Assembly (NCBI RefSeq): GCF_000175575.2
Contig: NZ_CP005986.1
Span: forward strand, 2,561,001 to 2,625,000
Length of the DNA: 64,000 nucleotides
Reading direction: 5' to 3'
DNA from: Acidithiobacillus caldus ATCC 51756
GTDB lineage: Bacteria; Pseudomonadota; Gammaproteobacteria; Acidithiobacillales; Acidithiobacillaceae
The position numbers and the translations under genes were made by a program. Position 1 is the stretch's first letter, and every line of letters starts with the position of its first letter. This document shows positions 1 to 9,555 of this stretch, piece after piece. The notes under the pieces are model-generated. The model worked only from the letters and a program-made list of their open reading frames with translations, did not search any database and was not told where the DNA came from.

Positions 1-878
1 AGGCCGACATGGTCTTCATCACCACCGGCATGGGCGGCGGCACCGGTACGGGAGCCGCCCCAGTGGTCGCCTCCATCGCCCGCGATATGGGCATCCTCAC
101 CGTGGGTGTGGTGACCAAGCCCTTCAACTTCGAAGGAAGAAAAAGGCAGCAGCACGCCCTGGCCGGCATCGATGAGCTGTCCCAGCACGTCGACTCTCTG
201 GTGATCATTCCCAACGAGAAACTCCTGGCGGTGTTGGGCAAGAACGTCAGCCTCAAGGATGCCTATCAGGCCGCGGACAACATCCTGTTGGGCGCAGTGC
301 AGGGTATTTCCGAGCTGGTCACCCGTCCGGGTCTCATGAATCTGGATTTTGCCGACGTGCGCACCGTCATGTCCGGCATGGGTCTGGCCATGATGGGCGC
401 GGCCAGTGGCCGTGGCGAAAACCGGGCCCGGGACGCCGCCAGCCGTGCCGCCAGTAGCCCCCTGCTGGACGACATCAACCTGGCGGGAGCACGCGGCATC
501 CTGGTCAACATCACCGCCGGTACCGACCTGACCTTGGGCGAGTTCGAGGAAGTGGGTGAGCTCATCCGCAGCTATGCCGCCGACGATGCCAACGTCAAGG
601 TGGGAACGGTTCTGGATCCCGATCTGGACGGTGAACTGCGGGTGACGGTGGTAGCGACGGGGCTGCAACGCGAGCCCGTCCGTCTGGCCACGGACAACCT
701 ACGCGCCCGCGGCGCCCTGGTCTCGCCCAGCACCCCCCAGGAGTGGCGCAATCTGGACAAACCCACGGGGCAGAGACGGGCGGCAGAGCAGCAAGCCGTT
801 GCGGCGGGCGGTCGGCAGCACGTTCCGGACTACTCGGACCTGGATATCCCTGCCTTCCTCCGCCGTCAGGCGGACTGA
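1..878 (+). CDS. ftsZ: Cell division protein FtsZ, 3' part (5' end outside window)
   Basis: Tubulin-like GTPase that polymerises into the division ring. The frame is open to the window edge (an Ala-Asp precedes the first Met), so the N-terminal GTPase part is missing. Visible are the tubulin signature [10 protein letters not shown] at the very start, the T7-loop region [11 protein letters not shown], and the conserved C-terminal peptide [11 protein letters not shown] that binds FtsA and ZipA. The linker before the tail is about 60 residues. ftsZ normally closes the division and cell-wall cluster and is often followed by lpxC; here glgP follows. A stem-loop lies 75 bases after the stop. Confidence 0.97.
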   Translation, partial: ADMVFITTGMGGGTGTGAAPVVASIARDMGILTVGVVTKPFNFEGRKRQQHALAGIDELSQHVDSLVIIPNEKLLAVLGKNVSLKDAYQAADNILLGAVQGISELVTRPGLMNLDFADVRTVMSGMGLAMMGAASGRGENRARDAASRAASSPLLDDINLAGARGILVNITAGTDLTLGEFEEVGELIRSYAADDANVKVGTVLDPDLDGELRVTVVATGLQREPVRLATDNLRARGALVSPSTPQEWRNLDKPTGQRRAAEQQAVAAGGRQHVPDYSDLDIPAFLRRQAD

Positions 879-951
879 GGACAAACCGCCCACTCCTGCT
901 GGTAGCAGCGGGTGCGGGGGTGTCTTCCCCTATCCCGCAGCAGCAACGGGG

Positions 952-967
952 GGGCTGCGAGCAGCCC
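952..967 (+). terminator. Weak hairpin after ftsZ
   Basis: GGGCTG and CAGCCC form a 6-bp stem around a four-base loop in the ftsZ-glgP gap. Only two T follow, so it is a poor intrinsic terminator. It may still separate the division cluster from glgP. Confidence 0.25.
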
Positions 968-1025
968 TTCCCAACCCGGGTGCGGCACCCTATCATGGGC
1001 CCGACGCAGACCCCAGGAGCTTCGC

Positions 1026-3527
1026 ATGTCCAGTCAGCCCACCCCATCGGAACGTCCCTGTCGCCTGGAACCCCTCGGGACCGACGCCGACACCCTGTGC
1101 CGCGACCTGCTGCGTTACCTGGAGCTGGGGCTCGGTCAGGATGCCGGCCAGGCCAGCCCGCTTGCGGTCTACACGGCCCTTGGCCTCACCCTGCGCGATC
1201 GTCTGGCACAAAACTGGAAACACACCAGTGAGCTGCGCCGCCAGCAAGGCGGCAAGCGCGCGTTCTATCTGTCCCTCGAATTCCTCCTCGGACGCGCCCT
1301 GGGCAACACCCTGCTGAATCTCGGTCTGGAAGAGGAAACACGCGAAGCCTTACACCGACAACGTCGGGATCTGCCGGAGCTTTTGGATGTGGAGCCGGAC
1401 GCTGGTCTGGGCAATGGCGGTCTGGGGCGTCTGGCTGCCTGTTTCCTCGATAGCTGCGCCACCCTGGCGCTGCCCGTGACGGGTTACGGTATCCGCTATG
1501 CCTACGGCATGTTTCGCCAGGAGATCCATGCCGGCGAGCAGCGCGAGGAACCGGATCATTGGCTGAAGCACGGCTACCCCTGGGAGCTCAAGCGGCCTGA
1601 GCGGGTCCGACGGGTGCAGTTTGGTGGACGCAGCGAAAGCTATCGCGACGGCCAGGGCCGGGAGCACCGGCGCTGGGTGGACACCCGCGATGTCTTGGCC
1701 GTTCCCTACGATATTCCCATACCCGGCTACCGCAACGGCATCGTCAATACCTTGCGTCTGTGGCGGGCAGCGGCCACCGACATCTTCGATCTCGGTGAGT
1801 TCAACGCCGGCGCCTATCCCGAGGCCGTCGCCGCCAAGAACGAGGCCGAGCACATCAGCATGGTGCTCTACCCCAACGACAGCAGCGAAAACGGCAAGGA
1901 GCTGCGGCTGCGGCAGCAGTACTTCCTGGCCTCCGCCAGCCTCCAGGATGTGCTTGCGGACTGGACCGCCGAGCGGGGCGAAGACTTTCGGGATTTTGCC
2001 GAGCGCCACAGCTTTCAACTCAACGACACCCACCCCAGTGTCGCCGTGGCGGAGTTGATGCGCCTCTTGCTGGACGAGCACGGCCTCGGTTGGGACGAGG
2101 CCTGGTCCATCACCAGTCGGACCATGGCCTACACCAACCACACCCTGCTCCCGGAAGCCCTGGAAAAATGGCCGGTGCGCCTCTTCGGCCATCTCCTGCC
2201 CCGCGTTCTGGAAATCATCTACGAGATCAATGCCCGTTTCCTGCGCCAGGTGGCGCAGCGTGCGCCGGGCGATACCGCGCTTCTGCAACGCCTGTCCCTG
2301 ATCGAGGAGGGACCGGAGCCCATGATCCGCATGGCGCACCTCGCCGTGGTCGGGAGTTTTTCCGTCAACGGCGTGGCCGCCCTGCACACGCAGCTCCTGA
2401 AAGAGGAATTGTTCCGCGACTTCTACCGTCTCTGGCCCGAGCGTTTCAACAACAAAACCAATGGGGTGACGCCCAGGCGCTGGCTCCTATGGGCCAACCC
2501 GGAACTGTCGCAGCTGATCTCCCAGCGTATCGGCGAGGGCTGGCGGGAAGATCTCGCCCAATTGTCTGCTTTGGCCCCCGCAGCGGACGACCCGCAGTTC
2601 CGGGCCCATTGGGCCGAAGTGCGGCGCAACAACAAGGCGCGCCTGGCGGCGCTCGTGCGGGCCCAGACGGGAGTGGAGCTGATTCCCGAGGCTATTTTCG
2701 ATGTCCAGGTCAAGCGTATTCACGAATACAAGCGCCAACTGCTCAACGCCCTGCACGTCATCCACCTCTACGACCGCATCAAGCGCGGCGAGGCCAGCCA
2801 GATCACACCGCGCAACGTGCTCTTTGCCGGCAAGGCCGCGCCCGGCTACTTCATGGCCAAGCGGATCATCAAGTTCATCAACAATGTCGCCGCCGCCATC
2901 AACGACGATCCCGATACCGAGGGCCTCTTGCGGGTCTGCTTCCTGCCGGATTATCGCGTCTCCGTCATGGAGCGCATCTGTGCGGCCACGGATCTCTCGG
3001 AGCAAATATCGACGGCGGGCAAGGAAGCTTCCGGCACCGGCAACATGAAGTTCATGATGAATGGCGCCCTGACCATCGGTACCCTGGATGGCGCCAACAT
3101 CGAGATCCGCGAGGCCGTAGGACCCGAGAACTTCTTCCTCTTTGGCCTGCGTGCCGAGGAGGTGGCCCGTCTGCGACCGCAGTACGATCCGCGCCAGGCG
3201 GTGGCGGCGGACGAGGATCTTGAACGGGTGATGGACCTCATCCAGAGCGGCTACTTCAATCCCTTCGAGCCGGGTATTTTCGACCCCATCCTGCACGCCC
3301 TGCTGGCACCTCAGGATCCCTGGATGGTGCTCGCGGACTTCAGCAGCTACAAGCACCGCCAAAGCGACGTGGCCGCACTCTGGCACGACCAGACGGAATG
3401 GCAGCGGCAGAGCGTGCTCAACACCGCCGCCAGCGGCCGCTTTTCCAGCGACCGCAGCATTGCCGAGTACAATCGCGATATCTGGAACCTGCAACCCCTG
3501 GTAGCCTCGGTCCCAGGACTTGTCTAG
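1026..3527 (+). CDS. glgP: Glycogen/starch/alpha-glucan phosphorylase
   Basis: Releases glucose 1-phosphate from the non-reducing ends of glycogen using inorganic phosphate; cytoplasmic and PLP-dependent. The product is 833 residues, close to the usual 800-840. The family signatures KRIHEYKRQ and EASGTGNMKFMMNGALTIG are present; the PLP-binding lysine is Lys675 in NMKF. The frame is open further upstream, but the ATG at 1026 has AGGAG at 1014-1018 and begins just before recognisable homology, so I chose it. gpmI follows 45 bases later, placing glycogen breakdown beside lower glycolysis. Confidence 0.96.
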   Translation: MSSQPTPSERPCRLEPLGTDADTLCRDLLRYLELGLGQDAGQASPLAVYTALGLTLRDRLAQNWKHTSELRRQQGGKRAFYLSLEFLLGRALGNTLLNLGLEEETREALHRQRRDLPELLDVEPDAGLGNGGLGRLAACFLDSCATLALPVTGYGIRYAYGMFRQEIHAGEQREEPDHWLKHGYPWELKRPERVRRVQFGGRSESYRDGQGREHRRWVDTRDVLAVPYDIPIPGYRNGIVNTLRLWRAAATDIFDLGEFNAGAYPEAVAAKNEAEHISMVLYPNDSSENGKELRLRQQYFLASASLQDVLADWTAERGEDFRDFAERHSFQLNDTHPSVAVAELMRLLLDEHGLGWDEAWSITSRTMAYTNHTLLPEALEKWPVRLFGHLLPRVLEIIYEINARFLRQVAQRAPGDTALLQRLSLIEEGPEPMIRMAHLAVVGSFSVNGVAALHTQLLKEELFRDFYRLWPERFNNKTNGVTPRRWLLWANPELSQLISQRIGEGWREDLAQLSALAPAADDPQFRAHWAEVRRNNKARLAALVRAQTGVELIPEAIFDVQVKRIHEYKRQLLNALHVIHLYDRIKRGEASQITPRNVLFAGKAAPGYFMAKRIIKFINNVAAAINDDPDTEGLLRVCFLPDYRVSVMERICAATDLSEQISTAGKEASGTGNMKFMMNGALTIGTLDGANIEIREAVGPENFFLFGLRAEEVARLRPQYDPRQAVAADEDLERVMDLIQSGYFNPFEPGIFDPILHALLAPQDPWMVLADFSSYKHRQSDVAALWHDQTEWQRQSVLNTAASGRFSSDRSIAEYNRDIWNLQPLVASVPGLV

Positions 3528-3572
3528 AATCCCGCAAGCGCAACCGAGGCCGGCCACCGCCCGAGGAGTTAC

Positions 3573-5102
3573 GTGAACCCGCAACCCATCCGCCCCATCG
3601 CCCTGCTCATTCTGGACGGCTGGGGCTACCGTGAAGCACCCGAAGACAATGCCATCGCCCAGGCGCACACTCCCAACTGGGACGCCTGGTGGAAGAGCCA
3701 GCCCCACACCCTGCTGCAGGCTTCGGAGGCCGCGGTGGGCCTGCCGCGCGGACAGATGGGCAACAGCGAGGTCGGGCACATCAATCTGGGTGCGGGACGC
3801 GTGGTCTACCAAGAGTTCGAGCGCATCAACCAGGCCATTCGCGACGGCAGCTTCGCCCGTAATGGCGAGCTTTGTCGCGCTGTGGATGCGGCCGTGGCTG
3901 GGGGCGGCGCCGTCCACGTCGTCGGTCTGCTCTCGCCCGGCGGCGTGCACTCCCACGAAGAGCACCTCTTTGCGGCCTTGCATCTGGCCCACGCGCGCGG
4001 CGCTACCCGCATCTACCTGCACGCCTTCCTCGACGGTCGCGATACGGCCCCGCGCTCGGCGGCGGCCTCCCTTGCCCGCCTGCAGCCTGAACTGGACGCC
4101 ACGGGCGCGCGGCTCGCCACCCTCATCGGCCGCTATTACGCCATGGATCGGGATCACCGCTGGGAACGCATTCGCGCCGCCTACGACCTCCTCACCCTTG
4201 GCGAGGGTCAGGTCTACGCCACGGCAGAGGAGGCACTGGCGGCAGCCTATGCCCGTGGCGAGAGCGACGAGTTCGTGACCGCCTCACGTATCGGCGAGCC
4301 AGCGCTGGTCGCAGACGGCGACAGCGTCCTGTTCATGAACTTCCGCTCGGATCGCGCCCGTCAGATTGCCCGCCCCTTCATCGAGGAGCACTTCGACGGC
4401 TTCGAGCGGCGCCGGCAGGTTCGCCTTGCCGCCTTCGTCACCCTTACGGAATACAGTGAAAACTTTGCCGTACCCGTCGCCTTCCCGCCCATGCGCCTGC
4501 ACAACACCTTCGGCGAGTGGGTTGCGCGGCACGGCCGCCGGCAACTGCGCATTGCCGAGACGGAAAAATACGCCCACGTGACCTTCTTCTTCAATGGCGG
4601 TCAGGAGAAAGTCTTCGCCGGCGAAGAGCGCGTGCTCATACCCTCCCCATCCGTCGCAACCTACGACCTGCAACCGCAGATGAGCGTGGAGCTGCTGGCG
4701 GATACCCTGGTGGAACGGGTCGCGCAGCGCCGGGACGATGTCATCATCGCCAACATAGCCAATCCCGACATGGTCGGCCACACCGGCGATCTGAACGCCG
4801 CCATCGCCGCCGTGGAGGCGGTGGATGCCGCGCTGGGACGTATCGTCGCAGCGATTCGTCAGCAAGGCGGTGAGGTCCTGATCACGGCCGATCACGGCAA
4901 CGTGGAGCAGATGCGCGATGACCACTCCGGTCAGGCGCACACCTCCCACACCTGCAATCCCGTGCCGCTGCTCTATCTGGGGCGGCCCGCGCGGCTGCGC
5001 TCCGGAGGCGCCCTGGAAGACATCGCCCCCACACTGCTCACCCTCATGGGGCTACCGAAGGCGCCGGAAATGGGCGGCCATAGCCTGATCGAACTGCTCT
5101 GA
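3573..5102 (+). CDS. gpmI: 2,3-bisphosphoglycerate-independent phosphoglycerate mutase
   Basis: Interconverts 3- and 2-phosphoglycerate through a phosphoserine intermediate; a dimetal (Mn) enzyme of the alkaline phosphatase superfamily. It is 509 residues, the normal size. LILDGWG near residue 15 supplies a metal-binding Asp, GQMGNSEVGH holds the nucleophile Ser65, and ITADHGNVEQM near the C-terminus is the second metal site. Translation starts at GTG with GAGGAG at 3563-3568. The stop overlaps the start of envC by one base (TGATG), so the two are probably translationally coupled; this gpmI-envC-ctpA order is common in proteobacteria. Confidence 0.96.
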   Translation: MNPQPIRPIALLILDGWGYREAPEDNAIAQAHTPNWDAWWKSQPHTLLQASEAAVGLPRGQMGNSEVGHINLGAGRVVYQEFERINQAIRDGSFARNGELCRAVDAAVAGGGAVHVVGLLSPGGVHSHEEHLFAALHLAHARGATRIYLHAFLDGRDTAPRSAAASLARLQPELDATGARLATLIGRYYAMDRDHRWERIRAAYDLLTLGEGQVYATAEEALAAAYARGESDEFVTASRIGEPALVADGDSVLFMNFRSDRARQIARPFIEEHFDGFERRRQVRLAAFVTLTEYSENFAVPVAFPPMRLHNTFGEWVARHGRRQLRIAETEKYAHVTFFFNGGQEKVFAGEERVLIPSPSVATYDLQPQMSVELLADTLVERVAQRRDDVIIANIANPDMVGHTGDLNAAIAAVEAVDAALGRIVAAIRQQGGEVLITADHGNVEQMRDDHSGQAHTSHTCNPVPLLYLGRPARLRSGGALEDIAPTLLTLMGLPKAPEMGGHSLIELL

Positions 5103-6481
5103 TGGCGACTCACCTCAGGCTCCGCTGGCTCCTCGGCGTGGGTCTCGTCTGCGTCATTCCGTGGGCCGGAGCAGCCAATCTGCAGCAAAAGATCGAAAGC
5201 AGCCGCGAACGCCTGCAGTCCATTCACAGCAGCCTCGGCGCCCTGCGGGCCCACGTCGCCGCGACCCAGAAAAGCCAGGCCGAGATTCGTGCGGAAATCG
5301 CCGCCCTGGACCAGAAAATTCAGGCGAGCACGCAGAAACTGGCGCAGATCCGCAGCGAACAGCAGACCACTCGCGGCAAGATCGACGCGCTGGAAAAACG
5401 CATCTCCGAGTTGAAAAACGAGTTGGCACAGCAAAAGGACATCCTTGCCAAACAGCTGCGCGCCGCCTATACCCTCGGTAGCGTCACACCGCTTGCCGTC
5501 TGGCTACAGACCGAGAAGCCCGCACAGATCGGCCGCCTGAGTGTGTATTATCAAGCTCTGGCGCGGGCGCGTAGCGAACTCATCACCCGCACCGAGGCCA
5601 CCACCGCCGCCATTGCCAAGCAGCGCAATGCTCTGAAGGGGCAAGAGCAACATCTGGCGGAACTGGCCCAGGCGGTGCGCACGCAAGAACAGACCCTGGA
5701 AAAGCAGCGGCAGCAGCACGCCAAGTTGGAGCAGCAGCTGGCCGATCGCATCGCCGCCGACAAGGCCAAGATCCAGGAACTCCAGGCCAACGCCCAGGTA
5801 CTGGACGGTCTGGTAACCCGTCTGGTGAAGGAATATCGACAGCAGCAGGTCCTCGCCGAGGCGCGACGGAAAGCCGCCGCTGCGGCAGCTGCCCGGGCCG
5901 CCGCCCAGCGCAAGGCGGCGGAGGAGGCCGCAGCACGGCGCCGAGCCGAGGAAGCGGAGCGGGCACGCCAAGTGGAGCGCGAGGCGCGCAAGGCGCAGGT
6001 GCCGTCGCCCACCACCCACGTCGCCCCGCCGCAGATCGCCACGGTGCCATCGGTGCCATCGGTGCCGACACCGCCGCCATCCGCCGCTCCGGCCGTGGGT
6101 CACGGACCTTTCCCGCCTCCCGTACGGGCCCCCATCGGTGCGCGCTTCGGCACGCCGCGCATGCAGGGTGGCCCCAACTGGCAAGGCATCACTTTCAGCG
6201 CAGCACCGGGGACAGGCGTCAGCGCCATCGCTCCAGGCATGGTCCTCTACTCCGGACCGTTACGCGGGTACGGTCAGATCGTCATCGTCCAGCAGGCAGA
6301 GAAGGTGCTGGCCATATACGGCCATCTCGGCCAGACCGATGTGCACGTCGGTCAGGAGGTGCAGACCGGGACGGCCATCGGCACCGTTGGCAGCGGTGGC
6401 GAGCTGGGCCAGGATGGCCTGTACTTCGAGATCCGCAGTGGCGGACATCCGGTCGATCCGCTGCGATATATCCACAACTGA
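5102..6481 (+). CDS. envC: Murein hydrolase activator EnvC
   Basis: Periplasmic activator of septal amidases. Signal peptide at residues 1-24 (cleavage near AGA|ANL), a long coiled coil to about residue 300 with an Ala/Arg/Glu-rich stretch, a Pro-rich linker, and a C-terminal LytM (M23) domain at about 345-459. The LytM metal site is degenerate: the region holding the first His/Asp ligands reads RFGTPRMQ...NWQGI, and the final HxH becomes LYFEIR. This is the pattern known for EnvC, which activates AmiA/AmiB rather than cutting wall itself. It overlaps gpmI by one base and is followed by ctpA. Confidence 0.93.
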   Translation: MATHLRLRWLLGVGLVCVIPWAGAANLQQKIESSRERLQSIHSSLGALRAHVAATQKSQAEIRAEIAALDQKIQASTQKLAQIRSEQQTTRGKIDALEKRISELKNELAQQKDILAKQLRAAYTLGSVTPLAVWLQTEKPAQIGRLSVYYQALARARSELITRTEATTAAIAKQRNALKGQEQHLAELAQAVRTQEQTLEKQRQQHAKLEQQLADRIAADKAKIQELQANAQVLDGLVTRLVKEYRQQQVLAEARRKAAAAAAARAAAQRKAAEEAAARRRAEEAERARQVEREARKAQVPSPTTHVAPPQIATVPSVPSVPTPPPSAAPAVGHGPFPPPVRAPIGARFGTPRMQGGPNWQGITFSAAPGTGVSAIAPGMVLYSGPLRGYGQIVIVQQAEKVLAIYGHLGQTDVHVGQEVQTGTAIGTVGSGGELGQDGLYFEIRSGGHPVDPLRYIHN

Positions 6482-6520
6482 ATGTATCCCCGAGGGGATA
6501 CGATACGCAGGAGTTTCTCC

Positions 6521-7936
6521 ATGGTTCTGTCCCGTTTGCTCCAGGCCTTCCCGCGCTGGCCACTCCTCCTCTCCATGCTCTTGGGGGCAGGCTGGGGCCA
6601 TACCGCTATGGCTGCGGACAAAGTCGACAACAGCATCCCCCTGCGCCAGATCCAGACCTTCAGCGAAGTCTTCTCGCTGATCAAGTCGGACTATGTCGAT
6701 CACGCCTCGGACAAGAAGCTGATGGAGGGCGCCATCAGCGGCATGGTGAGCGCCCTCGATCCCCACTCGGCCTACCTCTCACCCAAAGAACTGAAGGAGA
6801 TGCAGAGCTTCACCGACGGTAAATTCGGTGGCGTGGGCCTGGAGGTGGCCGCTGACCACGGGGTACTGCGGGTCATTGCCCCCATCGACGGCACCCCCGC
6901 CGCCAAGGCCGGTATCCGAAGCGGTGACCTCATCGTCAAGATCGATGGCAAAGCGGTGCAGGGGCTTGGCCTCAGCGCTGCCGTGGACCGCATGCGCGGC
7001 AAAGTGGGAACGACCGTGGAGCTGACCCTGCTGCGTCCGCACGCCGCCAAACCCATGACGGTCAAACTCACCCGCGCCATCATCAAGGTCCAGAGTGTGC
7101 GGGCCAGCCTCCTTGCGCCGGGCTATGGGTATCTGCGCATCAGCCAGTTTCAGGACAACACCGGGGTCGAGACCCGGCGTGCCGTGGAGCGTCTCGAGAA
7201 GGAATCGGGCGGACGCCTGAAGGGCCTCATCCTGGATCTGCGCAACAATCCCGGTGGGGTGCTGGGGGCCGGTGTCGAGACGGCGGACACCTTCCTGGAC
7301 CGCGGGCTCATCGTCTACACCAAAGGCAGGGCGGCCAACAGCGACATGCGCTTCACTGCCCACGGTCCCGACGCGCTGCACGGAGCGCCCCTCATCGTGC
7401 TCATCAATGGCGGTTCGGCCTCCGCCGCCGAGATCGTCACCGGCGCCCTCAAGGACGATGGCCGCGCGCTGGTCATGGGCAGTCGCAGCTTTGGCAAGGG
7501 CTCCGTCCAGACGATCATTCCTTTGGACGATGGCGGCGCGCTGAAACTCACCACCGCCCTCTACTACACGCCGCTGGGCTGCTCCATTCAAGGTGAGGGC
7601 ATCGTGCCCAACGTCGCCATCCGTCCCGCCAATGCCGAGCAGGAAGCCCTGGATCAGGACCTGCTGCGGGAGTCGGAACTCCAGGGAGTGCTGAAGGCGC
7701 CGGCGCAGTGTCGCGCCCAGAAGCCGCAGTACACCATCCTCGAACCGACTCCGCCGGCGGCGCCCAAGAAGGACCAGACCCCGAATTTCAGCGACAAACC
7801 CGACCTACGGACGGATTTCACCCTGCGCGAGGCACTGGATGTGCTCCAGGGCAAGCCCGTGCCCGTGGACGTGGACGGCAAGACGGTGCCCATGGTCATC
7901 CCCCTGCCGGCCGTAACGGCGCGTAAGGCCGGATAA
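6521..7936 (+). CDS. ctpA: Carboxy-terminal processing protease, S41 family
   Basis: Periplasmic Ser/Lys protease that trims or degrades envelope proteins. An N-terminal signal (about residues 1-31) is followed by a PDZ domain (about 90-170, GGVGLEV...AAKAGIRSGDLI) and the S41 core. By spacing to known Ctp proteases, the catalytic residues are Ser301 in GGSASAAEI, Lys326 in GKGSVQT and Gln330. I chose ATG 6521 because AGGAG lies 7 bases upstream; an in-frame ATG at 6482 directly abuts the envC stop and lacks a site. The product is 471 residues. It is probably co-transcribed with gpmI-envC. Confidence 0.94.
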   Translation: MVLSRLLQAFPRWPLLLSMLLGAGWGHTAMAADKVDNSIPLRQIQTFSEVFSLIKSDYVDHASDKKLMEGAISGMVSALDPHSAYLSPKELKEMQSFTDGKFGGVGLEVAADHGVLRVIAPIDGTPAAKAGIRSGDLIVKIDGKAVQGLGLSAAVDRMRGKVGTTVELTLLRPHAAKPMTVKLTRAIIKVQSVRASLLAPGYGYLRISQFQDNTGVETRRAVERLEKESGGRLKGLILDLRNNPGGVLGAGVETADTFLDRGLIVYTKGRAANSDMRFTAHGPDALHGAPLIVLINGGSASAAEIVTGALKDDGRALVMGSRSFGKGSVQTIIPLDDGGALKLTTALYYTPLGCSIQGEGIVPNVAIRPANAEQEALDQDLLRESELQGVLKAPAQCRAQKPQYTILEPTPPAAPKKDQTPNFSDKPDLRTDFTLREALDVLQGKPVPVDVDGKTVPMVIPLPAVTARKAG

Positions 7937-7986
7937 AAAACCCCGGGCACCTTGTCCAACGGCTGTGTGATTCAAGAGGTGACTGC

Positions 7987-8553
7987 ATGAATCTACGGGT
8001 CGTGATCCCCATCGCTGAGGGTTTCGAGGAGATGGAAGCGGTGACCTGCGTGGACATCCTACGCCGGGCAGGTTTCACCGTCGTCGTGGCGGGCATCGGC
8101 CCGGCACCGGTGCGGGCCTCCCGGGGACTGCGCGTGGTACCGGATGCCGACTGGGAAGCGGTGCGCTCCGAGTCCTGGGACCTCATCGTCCTGCCTGGCG
8201 GAGCAGCGGGGGTGCAGGCGCTGTCGGCCAGTGCCTCGCTGCGGGCCTTTCTGCTGGACCGACACCAGCAGTGCCAGAGGATTGCAGCCATCTGTGCAGC
8301 GCCCGGGCTGCTCGCCGAACTGGGGATACTCGAGGGTCGGCGGGTAACGGCCTTCCCGGGCGTCCTCGACCCGCAGTGCCCGAGTTATCGGCTGGTGGAT
8401 GCACCGGTAGTGGTGGACGGACCGGTGATCACCTCCCGTGGGCCGGGCACCGCCCTGGATTTCGCCCTGACCCTGGTGGAGCTCCTTGCGGGAACATCGA
8501 GGCGGCGGGATACCGAAGCGCCCTTGCAGCGACCACTGGAGTCCCCCAGATAA
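7987..8553 (+). CDS. DJ-1/PfpI family protein (YajL-like)
   Basis: 188 residues with the DJ-1 fold hallmarks: GFEEMEA near residue 12 (conserved acidic residue Glu17) and the nucleophile elbow AAICAAPG with Cys103. Relatives act as stress-protective chaperones, glyoxalases or proposed deglycases, so the exact activity is open. It sits 50 bases after ctpA, with an AGAGGTGA ribosome site. The last ~20 residues are Arg-rich and not part of the fold. Confidence 0.88.
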   Translation: MNLRVVIPIAEGFEEMEAVTCVDILRRAGFTVVVAGIGPAPVRASRGLRVVPDADWEAVRSESWDLIVLPGGAAGVQALSASASLRAFLLDRHQQCQRIAAICAAPGLLAELGILEGRRVTAFPGVLDPQCPSYRLVDAPVVVDGPVITSRGPGTALDFALTLVELLAGTSRRRDTEAPLQRPLESPR

Positions 8554-8556
8554 CCT

Positions 8557-8585
8557 TTGCCCAAAGCCCCGCGCCTATGGATAAT
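8557..8585 (+). promoter_or_regulatory. Sigma-70 type promoter for ppiC
   Basis: TTGCCC at 8557-8562 and GATAAT at 8580-8585 are separated by exactly 17 bases and lie just upstream of the parvulin gene. Confidence 0.6.
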
Positions 8586-8617
8586 AGGCCGAGCTATCGC
8601 TAACCCAAGGAATGCTC

Positions 8618-9394
8618 ATGAAACTTCGCTCCATCGTCCTCGCCGCCCTGGTCGGCACCTTTGCCGCCCCCGTTTTCGCGGCACCCGTGGCCACGGTCAA
8701 CGGCCAAGCCATCGATAACAGTCAGGTACAGGCCATCCTGTCCATGAGCCCGGAACTGGCCAAGGAACCCAACGCCCGGGAGCAGGTGGTCCAGAATCTC
8801 GTCAACATGGAAGTGCTGTCCCAGTACGCCATGAAACACAATCTGGACCAGTCTGCCGACGTCAAGGAGCGGCTGGCTCTGGCCAAGCGCCAGATCCTGG
8901 CCGACGCGGCCGTGGATCAGTACATCAAGGAACATCCGGTACCTGAGTCGGAAATCCAGGCAGCCTACAACAAATTCGTCGCGGCCATGGGCAAGAAGGA
9001 ATATGAGGTCCGCCACATCCTGGTAAAGACCAAGGCGGAAGCCGACAAGATCCTGGCGGAGCTGAAGGCCGGCAAGAAATTCTCGACGCTGGCGGAAAAA
9101 TACTCCATCGACAAGGCCAGCGCCGCCCACGGTGGAGAGCTGGGCTGGATCGTCCCGGGCATGGTAGTACCGCCCTTTGCCGAGGCCATCGAGAAGGCTC
9201 CCATCGACAAGCCCGTAGGCCCGGTGCAGACCCAGTTCGGCTACCACATCATCGAGGTGCAGGCGACCAAGCCCTTGACCCCACCTCCTTTGAGCGCCAT
9301 GAAGGATCGCATCAAGGCGCAGTTGCAGCAGGAAGAGGCGGCCAAGTTTGTCTCCGACCTGCGTAGCCAGGCAAAGATCGACATCACCAAGTAA
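8618..9394 (+). CDS. Peptidyl-prolyl cis-trans isomerase, parvulin (PpiC/PrsA-like), periplasmic
   Basis: Folding catalyst with a signal peptide cleaved near VFA|APV (residues 1-21), an N-terminal SurA/PrsA-like helical region, and one parvulin domain (about 130-225) with the typical EVRHILVKT start, GGELGW and GYHIIEV. It is 258 residues from ATG 8618; an ATG two codons earlier lies too close to the AAGGA ribosome site. One parvulin domain and short length argue against SurA proper. It has its own promoter and a strong terminator, so it is monocistronic. Confidence 0.9.
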   Translation: MKLRSIVLAALVGTFAAPVFAAPVATVNGQAIDNSQVQAILSMSPELAKEPNAREQVVQNLVNMEVLSQYAMKHNLDQSADVKERLALAKRQILADAAVDQYIKEHPVPESEIQAAYNKFVAAMGKKEYEVRHILVKTKAEADKILAELKAGKKFSTLAEKYSIDKASAAHGGELGWIVPGMVVPPFAEAIEKAPIDKPVGPVQTQFGYHIIEVQATKPLTPPPLSAMKDRIKAQLQQEEAAKFVSDLRSQAKIDITK

Positions 9395-9434
9395 GGCGGC
9401 GGCCCCTGCGGGCGCGCCCATCCCGAAGTACCAG

Positions 9435-9461
9435 CCGGGGGGTTCCCTCCCCGGTTTTTTT
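9435..9461 (+). terminator. Intrinsic terminator after the parvulin gene
   Basis: CCGGGG (9435-9440) pairs with CCCCGG (9449-9454) across an 8-base loop and is followed directly by seven T (9455-9461). Confidence 0.85.
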
Positions 9462-9469
9462 GCGCCCCG

Positions 9470-9502
9470 GGCAAGGTCCCGGATGCGGCCTGCGACCTTG
9501 CC
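9470..9502 (+). promoter_or_regulatory. Inverted repeat overlapping the clpS -35 region
   Basis: GGCAAGGTC (9470-9478) and GACCTTGCC (9494-9502) are perfect 9-bp arms separated by 15 bases. The right arm covers most of the -35 hexamer of the putative clpS promoter, the position expected for a repressor operator. Confidence 0.5.
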
Positions 9503-9526
9503 TCACCTGGGGTCTGGGGTCACAAT
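9498..9526 (+). promoter_or_regulatory. Putative promoter of clpS-clpA
   Basis: TTGCCT (9498-9503) and CACAAT (9521-9526) with a 17-base spacer, 30 bases before the clpS start. Confidence 0.5.
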
Positions 9527-9555
9527 GGCGTCGTAGGAGATTCGATGGAGTGGGT

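Noticed and set aside
2487-4157. Long minus-strand open frame (556 codons) across glgP and gpmI
   Set aside because: It is fully antisense to two well-conserved enzymes; its protein is low in recognisable motifs and reflects GC-rich codon bias.
6001-6080. Short GGTGCCATC-type direct repeat near 6046-6063 as a tandem-repeat element
   Set aside because: It is only two to three copies and encodes the Val-Pro-Ser linker of EnvC; linker low complexity explains it.
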